From NCBI GenBank assembly GCA_937871585.1, contig CALMPJ010000032.1, forward strand, positions 1 to 62,641: 62,641 nt of DNA, written 5' to 3'. The position numbers and the translations under genes are program-made. Of the stretch, positions 8,565 through 19,705 are shown one piece after another. Within the stretch, counting starts at the first letter, position 1; the number at the start of each line of letters is the position of its first letter. This stretch comes from an uncultured Acidobacteriota bacterium. Lineage in GTDB: Bacteria > Acidobacteriota > Blastocatellia > Pyrinomonadales > Pyrinomonadaceae. The notes under the pieces are model-generated. The model was not told the origin of the DNA. It ran no database searches and was given only the letters and a program-made list of their open reading frames with translations.

Positions 8565-9551
8565 CTAAAGATCTTTGATCTTCTTCGCGAAGATACGAAT
8601 GTCGCCGCTTTCGCTGATCTGATCGCCTTTGCACAACATTGAACCGCCATCCCGCAGCGATATTCGGTAAAGCCCATACAGACTAAATTTACTCATACAC
8701 TCTGCGCCGCCGAACAGCAGGTCGTCTCCTGAAAGTCCCTGACCGGCATCGCGATCAAAAATAGCCCCTTCGAGAGTCAATGTGTCTTTATCTCCTTCGA
8801 ATGAGTCTATGTACACATTTTTGAATGGGAGCTGAAAGCCGTTGTTTGCATCCTGCGGAATGAGTTCAAAAATTCTTGTTCCAGTTCCAACCTCCTGCCC
8901 GTTTCGATAGTGATGCAGTGTTAGAAATCCATAGAGTTCGACCGTGTCATCGGCAACGCCATCACTGGAATTGCTAACGCGAAAGTAACCGCCGATCTGG
9001 TAGCGAACCCCTTTTCTCTTAGCCTCCTGAGGCTTGGCACTGACGTAATCAGTTTCGAGATCGATACGTATAGTGCGATTTCCATCGGTCCAAGTTATCG
9101 GGCCGGATAGATAATTGAAGTTGGGATCGACCTTTAGCGACGTGATCACAGCCGGTTTTCCAAGAAAGGGTCTGCCGCCGATCATTCTCGTAAGCGTTAC
9201 GACCGCCGGATTACTTCTCCTAATGGAAATATTGATCGTGTTGTTAGCGACATCTTTGTTATCGATACTCATTGGCAAGGCACCAGCTAGAGAGCCTTCT
9301 GACTTTAGCGTCACCGGACCTCGGGCCGTGATATATTCTTTCCCCGATCCGTTGAGCGAGACTTTTGCCGTGATCTCCCATCCGGCTCCATTTCCATTAA
9401 TAGGCGGCGGCTGTGAGGCTCGAGTAAAGGCCGTGTCAAAGAACTCGGCTTGAGCTGATGCTGTAGCCACAAAGAACAGTGAAAGACAGGCAACGAGCGC
9501 TATATGTTCAAGATATCGCCGTCCTTTAGAACGTAATGTTTCTAATTTCAT
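8565..9551 (-). CDS. Hypothetical exported protein
   Basis: About 328 residues from the ATG at 9551, with a signal peptide after a basic N-terminus (ALVACLSLFFVATASAQA). The mature protein is beta-rich and contains two segments describing similar strands (GAGWEITAKVSLNG and GVRYQIGGYFRVSNSSDG). No known domain was recognised. A longer in-frame start at 9605 adds an acidic, polar leader before the signal peptide and is less likely. It is the first gene of the minus-strand run 9551-5776 and may set its promoter in the AT-rich stretch 9606-9700. Confidence 0.72.
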   Translation of the reverse strand: MKLETLRSKGRRYLEHIALVACLSLFFVATASAQAEFFDTAFTRASQPPPINGNGAGWEITAKVSLNGSGKEYITARGPVTLKSEGSLAGALPMSIDNKDVANNTINISIRRSNPAVVTLTRMIGGRPFLGKPAVITSLKVDPNFNYLSGPITWTDGNRTIRIDLETDYVSAKPQEAKRKGVRYQIGGYFRVSNSSDGVADDTVELYGFLTLHHYRNGQEVGTGTRIFELIPQDANNGFQLPFKNVYIDSFEGDKDTLTLEGAIFDRDAGQGLSGDDLLFGGAECMSKFSLYGLYRISLRDGGSMLCKGDQISESGDIRIFAKKIKDL

Positions 9552-9731
9552 AAGTAATTGACCCGACCATTCGTCGGAATCGTCCTCCTTGGTTATAGGA
9601 ATCACAATGCCGTTAAATTGTGGTGAAATCCTTTATTTCAGATCGTTTCTTAAGTTAGAAAATCTTTATTTTATCTTTGCTTTCTGTTATCTTATTGAAA
9701 CTGAAAGCCTTAAGAATCGGAGACGAGAACG

Positions 9732-11930
9732 CTGACAAGATCACCGGACGACAATATTTATGAGTTCGGCAAATTTCGTCTTGACGCGGAAGGGCGGGTC
9801 TTGCTCGGCACGGACAACACGGTCGTGGACGCGACACCAAAGGCCATAGAGATACTGTGCCTGTTGATCGAATCAGGCGGTCGCGTCGTCTCAAAGGACG
9901 AGATCATCAGTAAGGTCTGGGCCGATAGCTTTGTCGAGGAAGCAAATCTCTCGCATCACATTTTCCGTCTGCGCCGAGCCCTCGGCGAAAATGATGAGCA
10001 AAAGTTCATCGAAACCGTCTCAAAACGCGGCTACAGATTTGTCGGTGAGATAACGCGGTCTCAACCTGTCGCCCGGCAAGACGTAGCGTTGCAGCCGGCA
10101 ACAGAACCATCGCCGGTCGCAAATAGAAACACTAATCGTCGGGCGGTCGCGGCTGCTGCGGTGTTGTTAGTCTTAGCTGCATCGGTTTTCGCGTGGTTCT
10201 TCTCACGCAGGAGTGACAGCCCGCAGCAGAACCAGATCGCTAAACAGATGGCGCCGATGAGCATCTCGCAAATTACAAGCGCCGGGTTAGTCGGAGCTTC
10301 AGCCATCTCGCCGGATGGCAAGTTTATTTCGTATTCGGACAATTCCACCGGGATCCTCTACATAAGGCAAACCGATACCAACATCGAGGCGAAGTTACTC
10401 GATTCGGCAACCGAACAACGGACCTTTGGATCGAAGGCGTTCTCGGCTGATGGCGCTTACGTTTACTACTTGATATATGACAAAGCCAATACGGATGGCG
10501 GGCTGTACCGCATTTCGGTTTTAGGCGGGCAGCCAACCAGGATATTAGGCAATGTTAATAATTTTTTCACGCTTTCGACCGATGGAACGCGTGCCGCTTT
10601 TTTCCGATCCAATAAGGTCGAGAAGCAGACGAGTATGATCATTGCAGCACTCGATGGTGGTCGCGAGCAGACCGTTTTAACGACCAGTGACCGTGAGCGA
10701 TCTTTCGATAGCGTACCGGCGTTTTCGCCTGACGGTAAAATGCTGGCTTTCGCTCAGGCTGACAAACCGGATGTCCTTAACCAGTCGGCGACTCGTGTGA
10801 GCGTTTCTACGGTCGAGATAGAAAGCGGCGTGGTCAAAAGACTATCCGACGAAACGTGGGACGCGATCGGCATGATGAACTGGCTGCCGGATGCGACTGG
10901 CGTCGTGCTGATTGGTACACGACCGCGCATCGGCAATCAGATATATACAATGTCGTATCCACAGGGAGTGGTAAATCGTGTGACCCGTGAGCTGGGCACC
11001 TATGGTAACTACGGCATGGGCGTTACAAAGGACGGCACTCAGTTGATCGCAGATGGTTGGGCTTCAAGTACGCAATTATGGGAGATCCCACCGGACGGTA
11101 GATCTCGTGGAGCCGTGCAACTAACGTCCGGTGAAAGTGACGGCGGACGTGGTATTGACAGTTTTTCCGATGAAAAGATCATTTACACATCCCGTACAGG
11201 CTTTGACGAAGATCTGTGGACGATGAGCGAAATAGGCGGTACTCGGGAAGGACGGCCTCTGACAAGCGACTCACCGTACAATGTAGAACCTTCCGTTGCC
11301 CCGGACGGCAAATCGTTTGTCTTTACATCAGATCGGGCCGGAGGCCGTCATATCTTCCGTGCGGATTCGGACGGCTCGAATGTTAGACAAATAACTTCAG
11401 GCGAGGGTCGCGACAGCATGCCCGACATCTCGCCGGACGGCAAGTGGGTAGTTTATTCATCGTTCCAGAACAACCAGAACAGAATCTGGAAAATCCCGGC
11501 AAATGGCGGCGAAGCAGTTCAATTGACCGATTACGAATCGGTCTCGCCCAGCTTTTCCCCCGATGGAAAGCTCATTGCCTGCATATTTCCGAGCGACGCC
11601 CGCTTGACGCCCGCTCGCCTTGATATAGTAGATGTTGAAACCGGAGCAGTTCTCAAATCATTCGAAAATTTGCTGTACGAGCACTATTATCCTGCACCGC
11701 AGTGGATGCCTGATGGTAAGGCGGTCATATTCAGAAAAAATGAGAAAGTCGGCAACCTGTGGAAGCAAGCCCTGACTGGCGGACCGCCGGTTCAGTTAAC
11801 TGACTTCACATCCGACCTGATCTGGAGCTTTGCCTTTTCGCCTGACGGCAAACGCCTATTGGTATCTCGCGGCAACTTCAAAGTAAAAGTTTTACTTCTA
11901 AAGAATTTTCGCAGCTCATCAAGCGAGTAG
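9732..11930 (+). CDS. Winged-helix (CadC/OmpR-type) membrane regulator with PD40 beta-propeller
   Basis: The protein has a cytoplasmic Trans_reg_C winged helix (about residues 10-105; IYEFGKFRLDAEGRVLL to SKRGYRFVGEI), a single membrane segment (about 137-157), and a C-terminal TolB-like propeller with at least seven xPDGK repeats. This is a common acidobacterial architecture: a one-component sensor with an extracytoplasmic propeller. The first ATG/GTG/TTG in frame is TTG at 9801, but that would delete the first beta hairpin of the winged helix. A CTG at 9732, nine bases after GGAG (9719-9722), restores it, and the frame stops at 9711, so CTG is my preferred start. Target genes are unknown; the divergent exported-protein operon is the obvious candidate. 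Confidence 0.85.
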   Translation: MTRSPDDNIYEFGKFRLDAEGRVLLGTDNTVVDATPKAIEILCLLIESGGRVVSKDEIISKVWADSFVEEANLSHHIFRLRRALGENDEQKFIETVSKRGYRFVGEITRSQPVARQDVALQPATEPSPVANRNTNRRAVAAAAVLLVLAASVFAWFFSRRSDSPQQNQIAKQMAPMSISQITSAGLVGASAISPDGKFISYSDNSTGILYIRQTDTNIEAKLLDSATEQRTFGSKAFSADGAYVYYLIYDKANTDGGLYRISVLGGQPTRILGNVNNFFTLSTDGTRAAFFRSNKVEKQTSMIIAALDGGREQTVLTTSDRERSFDSVPAFSPDGKMLAFAQADKPDVLNQSATRVSVSTVEIESGVVKRLSDETWDAIGMMNWLPDATGVVLIGTRPRIGNQIYTMSYPQGVVNRVTRELGTYGNYGMGVTKDGTQLIADGWASSTQLWEIPPDGRSRGAVQLTSGESDGGRGIDSFSDEKIIYTSRTGFDEDLWTMSEIGGTREGRPLTSDSPYNVEPSVAPDGKSFVFTSDRAGGRHIFRADSDGSNVRQITSGEGRDSMPDISPDGKWVVYSSFQNNQNRIWKIPANGGEAVQLTDYESVSPSFSPDGKLIACIFPSDARLTPARLDIVDVETGAVLKSFENLLYEHYYPAPQWMPDGKAVIFRKNEKVGNLWKQALTGGPPVQLTDFTSDLIWSFAFSPDGKRLLVSRGNFKVKVLLLKNFRSSSSE

Positions 11931-11990
11931 ACGTTCATCACAATTACAAAAATCCGTAACCTAAGAGAAAGATCACGGATCGATAATAAA

Positions 11991-12076
11991 TGGCGGAGAG
12001 GACAGGACTCGAACCTGCAAGCGATCACTCGCGGTAGTTTTCAAGACTACTGCCTTACCAATTAGGCTACCTCTCC
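11991..12076 (-). tRNA. tRNA-Ser (anticodon UGA)
   Basis: The minus strand folds as a class II tRNA. The acceptor stem GGAGAGG/CCTCTCC, the T-arm CAGGTTCGAGTCCTG, a long variable arm (CGCGAGTGATCGCTTG) and the anticodon stem GTAGT/ACTAC with loop CTTGAAA are all present. The loop gives anticodon TGA, which reads UCA/UCG serine codons. The CCA end is encoded (11993-11991). Confidence 0.95.
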
Positions 12077-12117
12077 GCACGGGCGGAATAATGAATATAC
12101 GTCAAACCGTCGGGAAT

Positions 12118-12636
12118 TTACAAGCGTTTTGCAGGAAATTGTTTTGCAAGTTCTGCCTTCACAGCCTCAACACCTTTGAGGCCGTGTTTCTTCACGACAG
12201 TCTTACCATCGCGATCGACAACGTAGTGCATTGGAAAAGGGACGTTGATCTCACCACTTTTGTCGGGCCGACCAAATTGGCTGATGATCATCATCAACGA
12301 ATCAGGCAGCACTCGGTATTTGAAAGGATTCTTCTGCAAAAAACTCACAAGTTCCTGCTGTTTGCTCGCTGCAGGAGCAACAAAAACGACGTCAGGCTCC
12401 GAGCGATATTGTTCAACGATCTCATTTAGAGCCTTTATCTCCGCCAGGCAATTCGGACAGTTGATGAACCACAGATTAACAACCACGACTTTGCCTTTGA
12501 AATCAGCCATCGAAAACTGCTTGCCGTCCATATCTCGGGCCACAAATGACGGCACAGTATCGACCGCACCGTCCGTTTGGCCAAAACACGCAATTGCCGA
12601 AACCAAGATAATTACAATCAACAGACTTTTTCGCAT
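12118..12636 (-). CDS. Exported TlpA/ResA-like thioredoxin-fold protein
   Basis: 172 residues. The signal peptide (about 1-20) is followed by a redoxin/TlpA domain starting VPSFVARDMDGKQFSMADFKGKVVVVN. The active site is NCPNC (about residue 60), a CxxC pair expected to act as a thiol-disulfide reductant in the periplasm. The family is used for cytochrome c maturation and for reduction of disulfides. No cytochrome genes are nearby, so the substrate is open. It is a single gene between tRNA-Ser and recF. Confidence 0.88.
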   Translation of the reverse strand: MRKSLLIVIILVSAIACFGQTDGAVDTVPSFVARDMDGKQFSMADFKGKVVVVNLWFINCPNCLAEIKALNEIVEQYRSEPDVVFVAPAASKQQELVSFLQKNPFKYRVLPDSLMMIISQFGRPDKSGEINVPFPMHYVVDRDGKTVVKKHGLKGVEAVKAELAKQFPAKRL

Positions 12637-12741
12637 AAATAAAGGTTGTAAACACGATTGGATGTGTTGTCAAGAAATTTGTTTGGCTGCGAAGTGAGCA
12701 CGACGCCTCGCTGCGGACAACGGACGTGCTAACATCGCTAG

Positions 12742-13842
12742 ATGCGGCTTCTGCGACTATCAGCCAATGGCTTTCGTAACCTGAACGAAAGTGTCGAACT
12801 TGGCCGCGGTCTCAACATCTTCGTTGGCGAAAACGGTCAAGGCAAAACAAACTGGCTCGAGGCGGCAACAGTATTGGCAACGACACGCTCGTTTCGAACC
12901 TCGCGTCTTACCGAAGCAGTTTCGTTCAGCGAATCGCAAGCCATCATTCGCGGAACTGTCGAAGAATCTGCGGAAATCGTCCGCGATCTACAGCTTTCGA
13001 TCACCGGAAACACCAAATCGATAAGTGTAAATGGAGCAAAAGAACCGCTCCGCAGCTATCTGTCTCAACTCGCTGTCGTCGTTTTCGAATCAGGCGAACT
13101 CGACATCGTTCGCGGCCATCCTGAAGCTCGCCGGCGATTCCTAGACGACGGTATCGTCGGCCTGCATCCGCCATTCGTTCAGGTGTTTGCCGACTACACA
13201 CGTGTAGTCAAACAAAAGAACGCACTGCTAGCCAAAGCCGCCGACAACGGCACGCAGCTAAACGATGTTACAACTCAGCTTGAGCCGTGGAACGACCAAC
13301 TCGCGGCACTAGCGACGCGAATTCACAAGGCTCGCATGCGATATGTAGAGCGACTAAATGAGTCATTCGAACGGGATCTGTTTGGCGGCGAAACGGTTTC
13401 TATTCGCTACGTATCATCGCTCGAAGGCAAAGGCGACCTCAACGATTACGCAAATCTGATCACTGAACGCTTAAAGCTGCGTGTCCAAGCGGAACTCGCA
13501 TCCGGCCATTCGCTGATCGGAACACATCGCGATGACCTTGAGATCTTCTTCGACGGCCACGAACTGCGAAAATTTGGCTCCTCAGGTCAACAAAGAAGCG
13601 CCGTTTTGCTGCTTCAGCTTGCAAACATCAACGTATTCAATACCACACGAGGCGAGTATCCGCTCTTCCTCATCGACGATATTGACGCCGAACTAGACTA
13701 CGACCGTATCAGCCGTTTGCTCGCCTTTCTCGATGGAAAAACTCAGACGATCGTGACCACCTCGAAGGAGGGTTTTGTCGAGAAATTTGGCTCTAACGCG
13801 ACCATTTTTCATGTCAATGCCGGAAACGCCGAAATTCAATAA
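12742..13842 (+). CDS. recF: DNA replication and repair protein RecF
   Basis: 366 residues, the usual RecF length. The Walker A motif GENGQGKTNWLEA is at about residue 29, the signature region KFGSSGQQRSAVLLLQLA at about 273, and Walker B PLFLIDDIDAELD at about 308. RecF is an SMC-like ATPase that loads RecA through RecOR at gaps. It lies upstream of gyrB as in many bacteria, but dnaA and dnaN are not in front of it; its upstream neighbour is a divergent thioredoxin gene. Confidence 0.95.
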   Translation: MRLLRLSANGFRNLNESVELGRGLNIFVGENGQGKTNWLEAATVLATTRSFRTSRLTEAVSFSESQAIIRGTVEESAEIVRDLQLSITGNTKSISVNGAKEPLRSYLSQLAVVVFESGELDIVRGHPEARRRFLDDGIVGLHPPFVQVFADYTRVVKQKNALLAKAADNGTQLNDVTTQLEPWNDQLAALATRIHKARMRYVERLNESFERDLFGGETVSIRYVSSLEGKGDLNDYANLITERLKLRVQAELASGHSLIGTHRDDLEIFFDGHELRKFGSSGQQRSAVLLLQLANINVFNTTRGEYPLFLIDDIDAELDYDRISRLLAFLDGKTQTIVTTSKEGFVEKFGSNATIFHVNAGNAEIQ

Positions 13843-13896
13843 AATAAAGCCACTTAACACGGTTTTCAGCTACTAGAAAGGCCTCAAAAATGGTAG

Positions 13897-16386
<2,490 letters not shown>

Positions 16387-16713
16387 TTGTTTTTGCAAAA
16401 AAGGGCTGAAAAAGACGCATTTTTAGAGTTTCTAAACGTCTTCGTAACTCTCGTGCTTTCAGTGGTTTACGAGGACAATTACGCTCCTTTTTGCAAAAAA
16501 CGCTTCAGTAACGCTGTTTTTTGCCTCAGTTAAGCCGAATTTCCATTCACTTAGGGCGTATTTTTGAGGGCTTATTTCGCATTGTTTTAGAAACTTCCCC
16601 AAATTCGATAAACAGCACAAACCAGATGGACAGGCTCGGAGTACGCAAAACTCATACTCGTTTTTGTTGCAATAGTGTCCTATCTATGATACACTGGTTT
16701 CAGAGGTGCAAGT
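16387..16713. other. Non-coding stretch after gyrB with palindromes
   Basis: No convincing gene is seen in these 327 bases. The stretch holds an inverted repeat at 16412-16442 (outer arms AAGACG/CGTCTT, inner arms TTTTAGA/TCTAAAA-like) and two copies of the self-complementary word TTTTTGCAAAAA (near 16390 and 16487). A related TTTTTTGC word lies near 16517. The hairpin could be the gyrB transcript end, but it has no U-run after it. Confidence 0.5.
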
Positions 16714-17103
16714 ATGGACCGAGAATTCGAAACATTTCGTGCCGGAGCGAACGAGCCGATCGCCAATCGTATGCACGTGACCATCAGCCCGGCGAAGCTG
16801 ATCTTGCTCAACCGAAATCTGTTCAACAAACTGGGAAAGCCCGAGGCTGTCTCGCTTAGCTACAGCCGCAAACGCGACATCATCGCCGTCAAACCGATCA
16901 GCTCGCGACTTAACGAAGCCTTTCCCGTCGCACCGACCGGCATGAGCTTTCGCATCAACGCCGCCCCGTTCTGCCGCCATTTCAATATCAAGATCGACCA
17001 AACCCTACGCTTCGTCGCCCCAGCCATCGAAGACGAAGGCATCCTCCACCTCGACCTAAACCAAACCGTCTCCGTCGCCCGCACCCGCCGGAGGAAGCGA
17101 TGA
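16714..17103 (+). CDS. Hypothetical cytoplasmic protein
   Basis: 129 residues without a signal peptide. The central part (RMHVTISPAKLILLNRNLFNKLGKPEAVSLSYSRKRDIIAVKP split across two strands) resembles a small beta-barrel or AbrB-like strand pattern, but no family can be named. The C-terminus is very basic (ARTRRRKR), suggesting nucleic-acid contact, which is inference. AGAGG stands seven bases before the ATG, and the coding sequence has the codon use of its neighbours, so the gene is likely real. Confidence 0.65.
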   Translation: MDREFETFRAGANEPIANRMHVTISPAKLILLNRNLFNKLGKPEAVSLSYSRKRDIIAVKPISSRLNEAFPVAPTGMSFRINAAPFCRHFNIKIDQTLRFVAPAIEDEGILHLDLNQTVSVARTRRRKR

Positions 17104-17236
17104 TTCTGAGCCGAGAACCATCTCCCAAATTCGCAGCCGACAAGAGTGAAAAAGAGGTAACAGGCGACAAGAACTAAGCAGGATCGGCAAAGCAAGCGAT
17201 TTCCTGATCGGTGTAAACCTTCTCTGAAAAATTGAA

Positions 17237-17264
17237 TAGACAAGAAATGCGAATTGACTATAAT
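17237..17264 (+). promoter_or_regulatory. Promoter of the VWFA gene with palindromic -10 region
   Basis: A -35-like TAGACA (17237-17242) and a perfect -10 TATAAT (17259-17264) are 16 bases apart. The -10 box is centred in the 13-bp palindrome GACTATAATAGTC (17256-17268), a possible operator. Transcription would begin about 15 bases before the start codon at 17287. Confidence 0.5.
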
Positions 17265-17286
17265 AGTCGCGAAAGAGGTATATCCC

Positions 17287-18249
17287 ATGTTCTGGAGGTT
17301 TAGTAAAGTATTCGCCGCGAGCTTTCAACTACTTTTGATGTTCGTTGTTGCGGAATCCCAATCATCAAAAACGGATTCATTTTTTGTCCGGTCGAACTTA
17401 CTCGTTACGGACGGCTCGAAGAACAACGTTTACGGTCTCACTAAGAGCGATTTCACGCTCTATGAGAATGACGTTGTTCAACCGATCACATACTTCGCCC
17501 ACCGTCAAGGCCCGTTAAATGTTGCGATCCTCACGGATAATTCCGGTTCGATGAGAGGACAGATGAAGTTAATTAGCTCGTTTGGAAAGCAGATCGTTTC
17601 CAATCTAGCAACCGGTGACGAAGCCCAGATAATTCGATTTGTCGGAAGAGAAGCAATATCTGTAGAACAAGAATGGACCGCAGAAAAAGTAAAGTTAAGC
17701 TCAGCCTTTGATGACCAATTCCTTGAAGGCGGACAATCAGCGGTAACTGATGCCGTCTACGTAGCCGTCGAAGATATCATTAAGCGATACGATAAAAGAA
17801 AGGATGCCCGATATGCCGTTGTCCTGTTCTCTGATTGCGAAGATCGGGACAGCTATTATTCTGCAAAGCAACTGATCAAATTGATAGGCAAGAGAGACAT
17901 ACCTATTCATGTAATTACCCAACTGGGTGATTTTCATAGATCAGAGAAGGTGGTTCAGCGGATCAGGATACTGTCCAATTACTTTGCAACAAGAACAGGC
18001 GGTTCGTCTTTCATCCTTGCTTCCGACGCCAAGAAGTCTGAAGTTCAAGCCGCATTGGACTCGATACTGCTTGAATTGCGTTCTCCGTACGTTCTTGGCT
18101 ATGTTTCTACGAATTTGAAATTGAATGAGAACAATCCAGCAAGGACGCTCCGCATCTTTGCAAATGATGGCCCAAACGGCGAGAAAAGATCACTCAACCA
18201 CAAGAGCTACGTAGCGATGCCATTTGACCAGACTTCTATCGACAACTAG
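17287..18249 (+). CDS. Exported VWFA-domain protein (acidobacterial type)
   Basis: About 320 residues from the ATG at 17287, preceded by AGAGG. The signal peptide (about 1-25) is followed by a strand-rich segment (FTLYENDVVQPITYF) and a von Willebrand A domain whose MIDAS motif is DNSGSM (about residue 83). The C-terminal YVLGYVSTN element is typical of the acidobacterial VWFA-related family. These proteins are exported and presumably bind a metal-dependent ligand at the cell surface. An upstream in-frame ATG at 17254 would overlap the promoter and is rejected. A paralogue lies at 41542. Confidence 0.85.
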   Translation: MFWRFSKVFAASFQLLLMFVVAESQSSKTDSFFVRSNLLVTDGSKNNVYGLTKSDFTLYENDVVQPITYFAHRQGPLNVAILTDNSGSMRGQMKLISSFGKQIVSNLATGDEAQIIRFVGREAISVEQEWTAEKVKLSSAFDDQFLEGGQSAVTDAVYVAVEDIIKRYDKRKDARYAVVLFSDCEDRDSYYSAKQLIKLIGKRDIPIHVITQLGDFHRSEKVVQRIRILSNYFATRTGGSSFILASDAKKSEVQAALDSILLELRSPYVLGYVSTNLKLNENNPARTLRIFANDGPNGEKRSLNHKSYVAMPFDQTSIDN

Positions 18250-18337
18250 AGACATTTTGCAGCGGAGCTATTTAGGCTATCGCCGATTAACTACACGCGA
18301 CTTTCAACTCGCAGCCGCCGCCGGAAGCGATTGCTAC

Positions 18338-19456
18338 TTAGTTCAAGAGATGCTTTGGCAGCAAGATCTCGTAGCTAGTGCTTCTGCCGCCGGCGGGGCC
18401 GCGAGTTAGGATCCGTTTGTTGATGAGGTCTTCAATGTCGCGAGTGGCTGTATCCTGCGAACATTTTCCGAGCTTTGCCCATTTGGTCGAAGTGAGTTTT
18501 CCTTCAAATCCGTCGAGCAATCGATTCAAAACTCGACGCTGTCGGTCGTTTAACGTTACGTCGGTAATGGAATCCCAAAAGTTCACTTTGGTTAGCACAG
18601 TTCCGAGTGTCTTCTCGGAATGGTCAAATGCACTGTTCAAACAAGAGATAAACCAAAGCAGCCATCTCGTAATGTCGAGGCCGCCCTTCTGAGTTCGCTC
18701 CAGCACATCGTAGTAGTGTTTCCGCTCTACTCGAATGCGCGACGACATACTGTAAAACCGTTGCGGACTATCCTCTGAACGAGCCAACATCAAATCGGCG
18801 ATCGCACGGGCAATTCGCCCGTTGCCGTCATCGAAAGGATGAATTGTTATGAACCAGACATGAGCGATTGCCGCAGCAAGAACACCATCGATCGCTTTGT
18901 TGTTTTCGATCCATTTGATGAACGATGCCATTTCGCCGTTAACCAGCTTGGCCGGCGGTGCTTGATAGTGAACGCGCTCGCGGCCGATCGGTCCGGAGAC
19001 GACCTCCATCGGGCCCGACGAATCATCACGCCATCCGCCGACTATGATCTTGGTCATACCGCTACGGCCAGTTGGGAACAGTGATGCGTGCCAATCAAAA
19101 AGACGCTGTTCAGTCAGCGGCTGAGCATAATTCTGTGTTGCGTCGAGCATCATTTCCACGACGCCCTCTACATCGCGATCAGACGGAACCATACCGGCTA
19201 TGTCCATGCCTAAGCGTCTCGCGATCGACGAGCGAACCTGAGCCACGTCTAGATTCTCGCCCTCGATCTCGCTCGACCTCACTACGTCTTCGGTAAGCGT
19301 GGCCAATACGGACTCTTCACGAAGCTGAAATCCGAGCGCCTCCATCCGACCGATCAATCTCCCTTGGTTATGACGAACCTTGCCTAGTTCGCCAACTAGC
19401 AACTCATCATTCCATTCAAATTTGGGCCACTCTTTATATTCGTAGATGTAGGTCAT
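18338..19456 (-). CDS. Fic-family AMPylator with N-terminal inhibitory helix and C-terminal winged helix
   Basis: About 372 residues from the ATG at 19456. An N-terminal DUF4172-type segment contains the inhibitory motif SSEIEG (SxxxEG, about residue 60). The Fic core has the complete catalytic motif HPFDDGNGRIAR (about 205). A C-terminal winged-helix region follows (LNDRQRRVLNRLLDGF to RDIEDLINKRIL). Fic enzymes transfer AMP, or another nucleotide part, to target proteins; the N-terminal helix blocks ATP's gamma phosphate. The gene is preceded by an array of palindromic TCTCCGCA sites, suggesting that its own winged helix binds there. A longer reading to 19555 translates those palindromes and is unlikely. 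No separate antitoxin gene is adjacent. Confidence 0.9.
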   Translation of the reverse strand: MTYIYEYKEWPKFEWNDELLVGELGKVRHNQGRLIGRMEALGFQLREESVLATLTEDVVRSSEIEGENLDVAQVRSSIARRLGMDIAGMVPSDRDVEGVVEMMLDATQNYAQPLTEQRLFDWHASLFPTGRSGMTKIIVGGWRDDSSGPMEVVSGPIGRERVHYQAPPAKLVNGEMASFIKWIENNKAIDGVLAAAIAHVWFITIHPFDDGNGRIARAIADLMLARSEDSPQRFYSMSSRIRVERKHYYDVLERTQKGGLDITRWLLWFISCLNSAFDHSEKTLGTVLTKVNFWDSITDVTLNDRQRRVLNRLLDGFEGKLTSTKWAKLGKCSQDTATRDIEDLINKRILTRGPAGGRSTSYEILLPKHLLN

Positions 19457-19536
19457 AATCTCCGCATCTCTGCGGAGATTATACAAGTTATTCTCCGCAT
19501 TTAGCAAGATTATTCTCCGCAAATATGCGGAGAATA
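19457..19536. promoter_or_regulatory. Array of palindromic TCTCCGCA sites upstream of fic
   Basis: Two perfect palindromes are visible. Site 1 (19457-19480) has 10-bp arms AATCTCCGCA and TGCGGAGATT with a 4-base spacer. Site 2 (19511-19536) has 11-bp arms TATTCTCCGCA and TGCGGAGAATA, also with a 4-base spacer. Between them lies a half-site TTATTCTCCGCA (19488-19499), and a weaker ACTCCGCA occurs near 19548. Site 1 ends directly at the start codon, and its GGAG also is the only ribosome-binding-like sequence, so it could act as operator or as an mRNA hairpin hiding that site. Confidence 0.75.
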
Positions 19537-19705
19537 GGTCGAGCAAACTCCGCAAGCGTTAATGGCCTGATTTGTGTGTCGAGGTTGTGTAGCCGCATTT
19601 TCATATGACTTGGGATCGGAAATGCGTTGAAAATTTTGGCATGCATAAGTTATCCTCTAGCCGAAACGCGTTTGTGGATGTTAATTGGTTGGTGAGGCGG
19701 TGATG

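Noticed and set aside
16412..16442. Rho-independent terminator for gyrB
   Set aside because: The stem is present but is not followed by a U-run, so it was listed only as a palindrome in the spacer.
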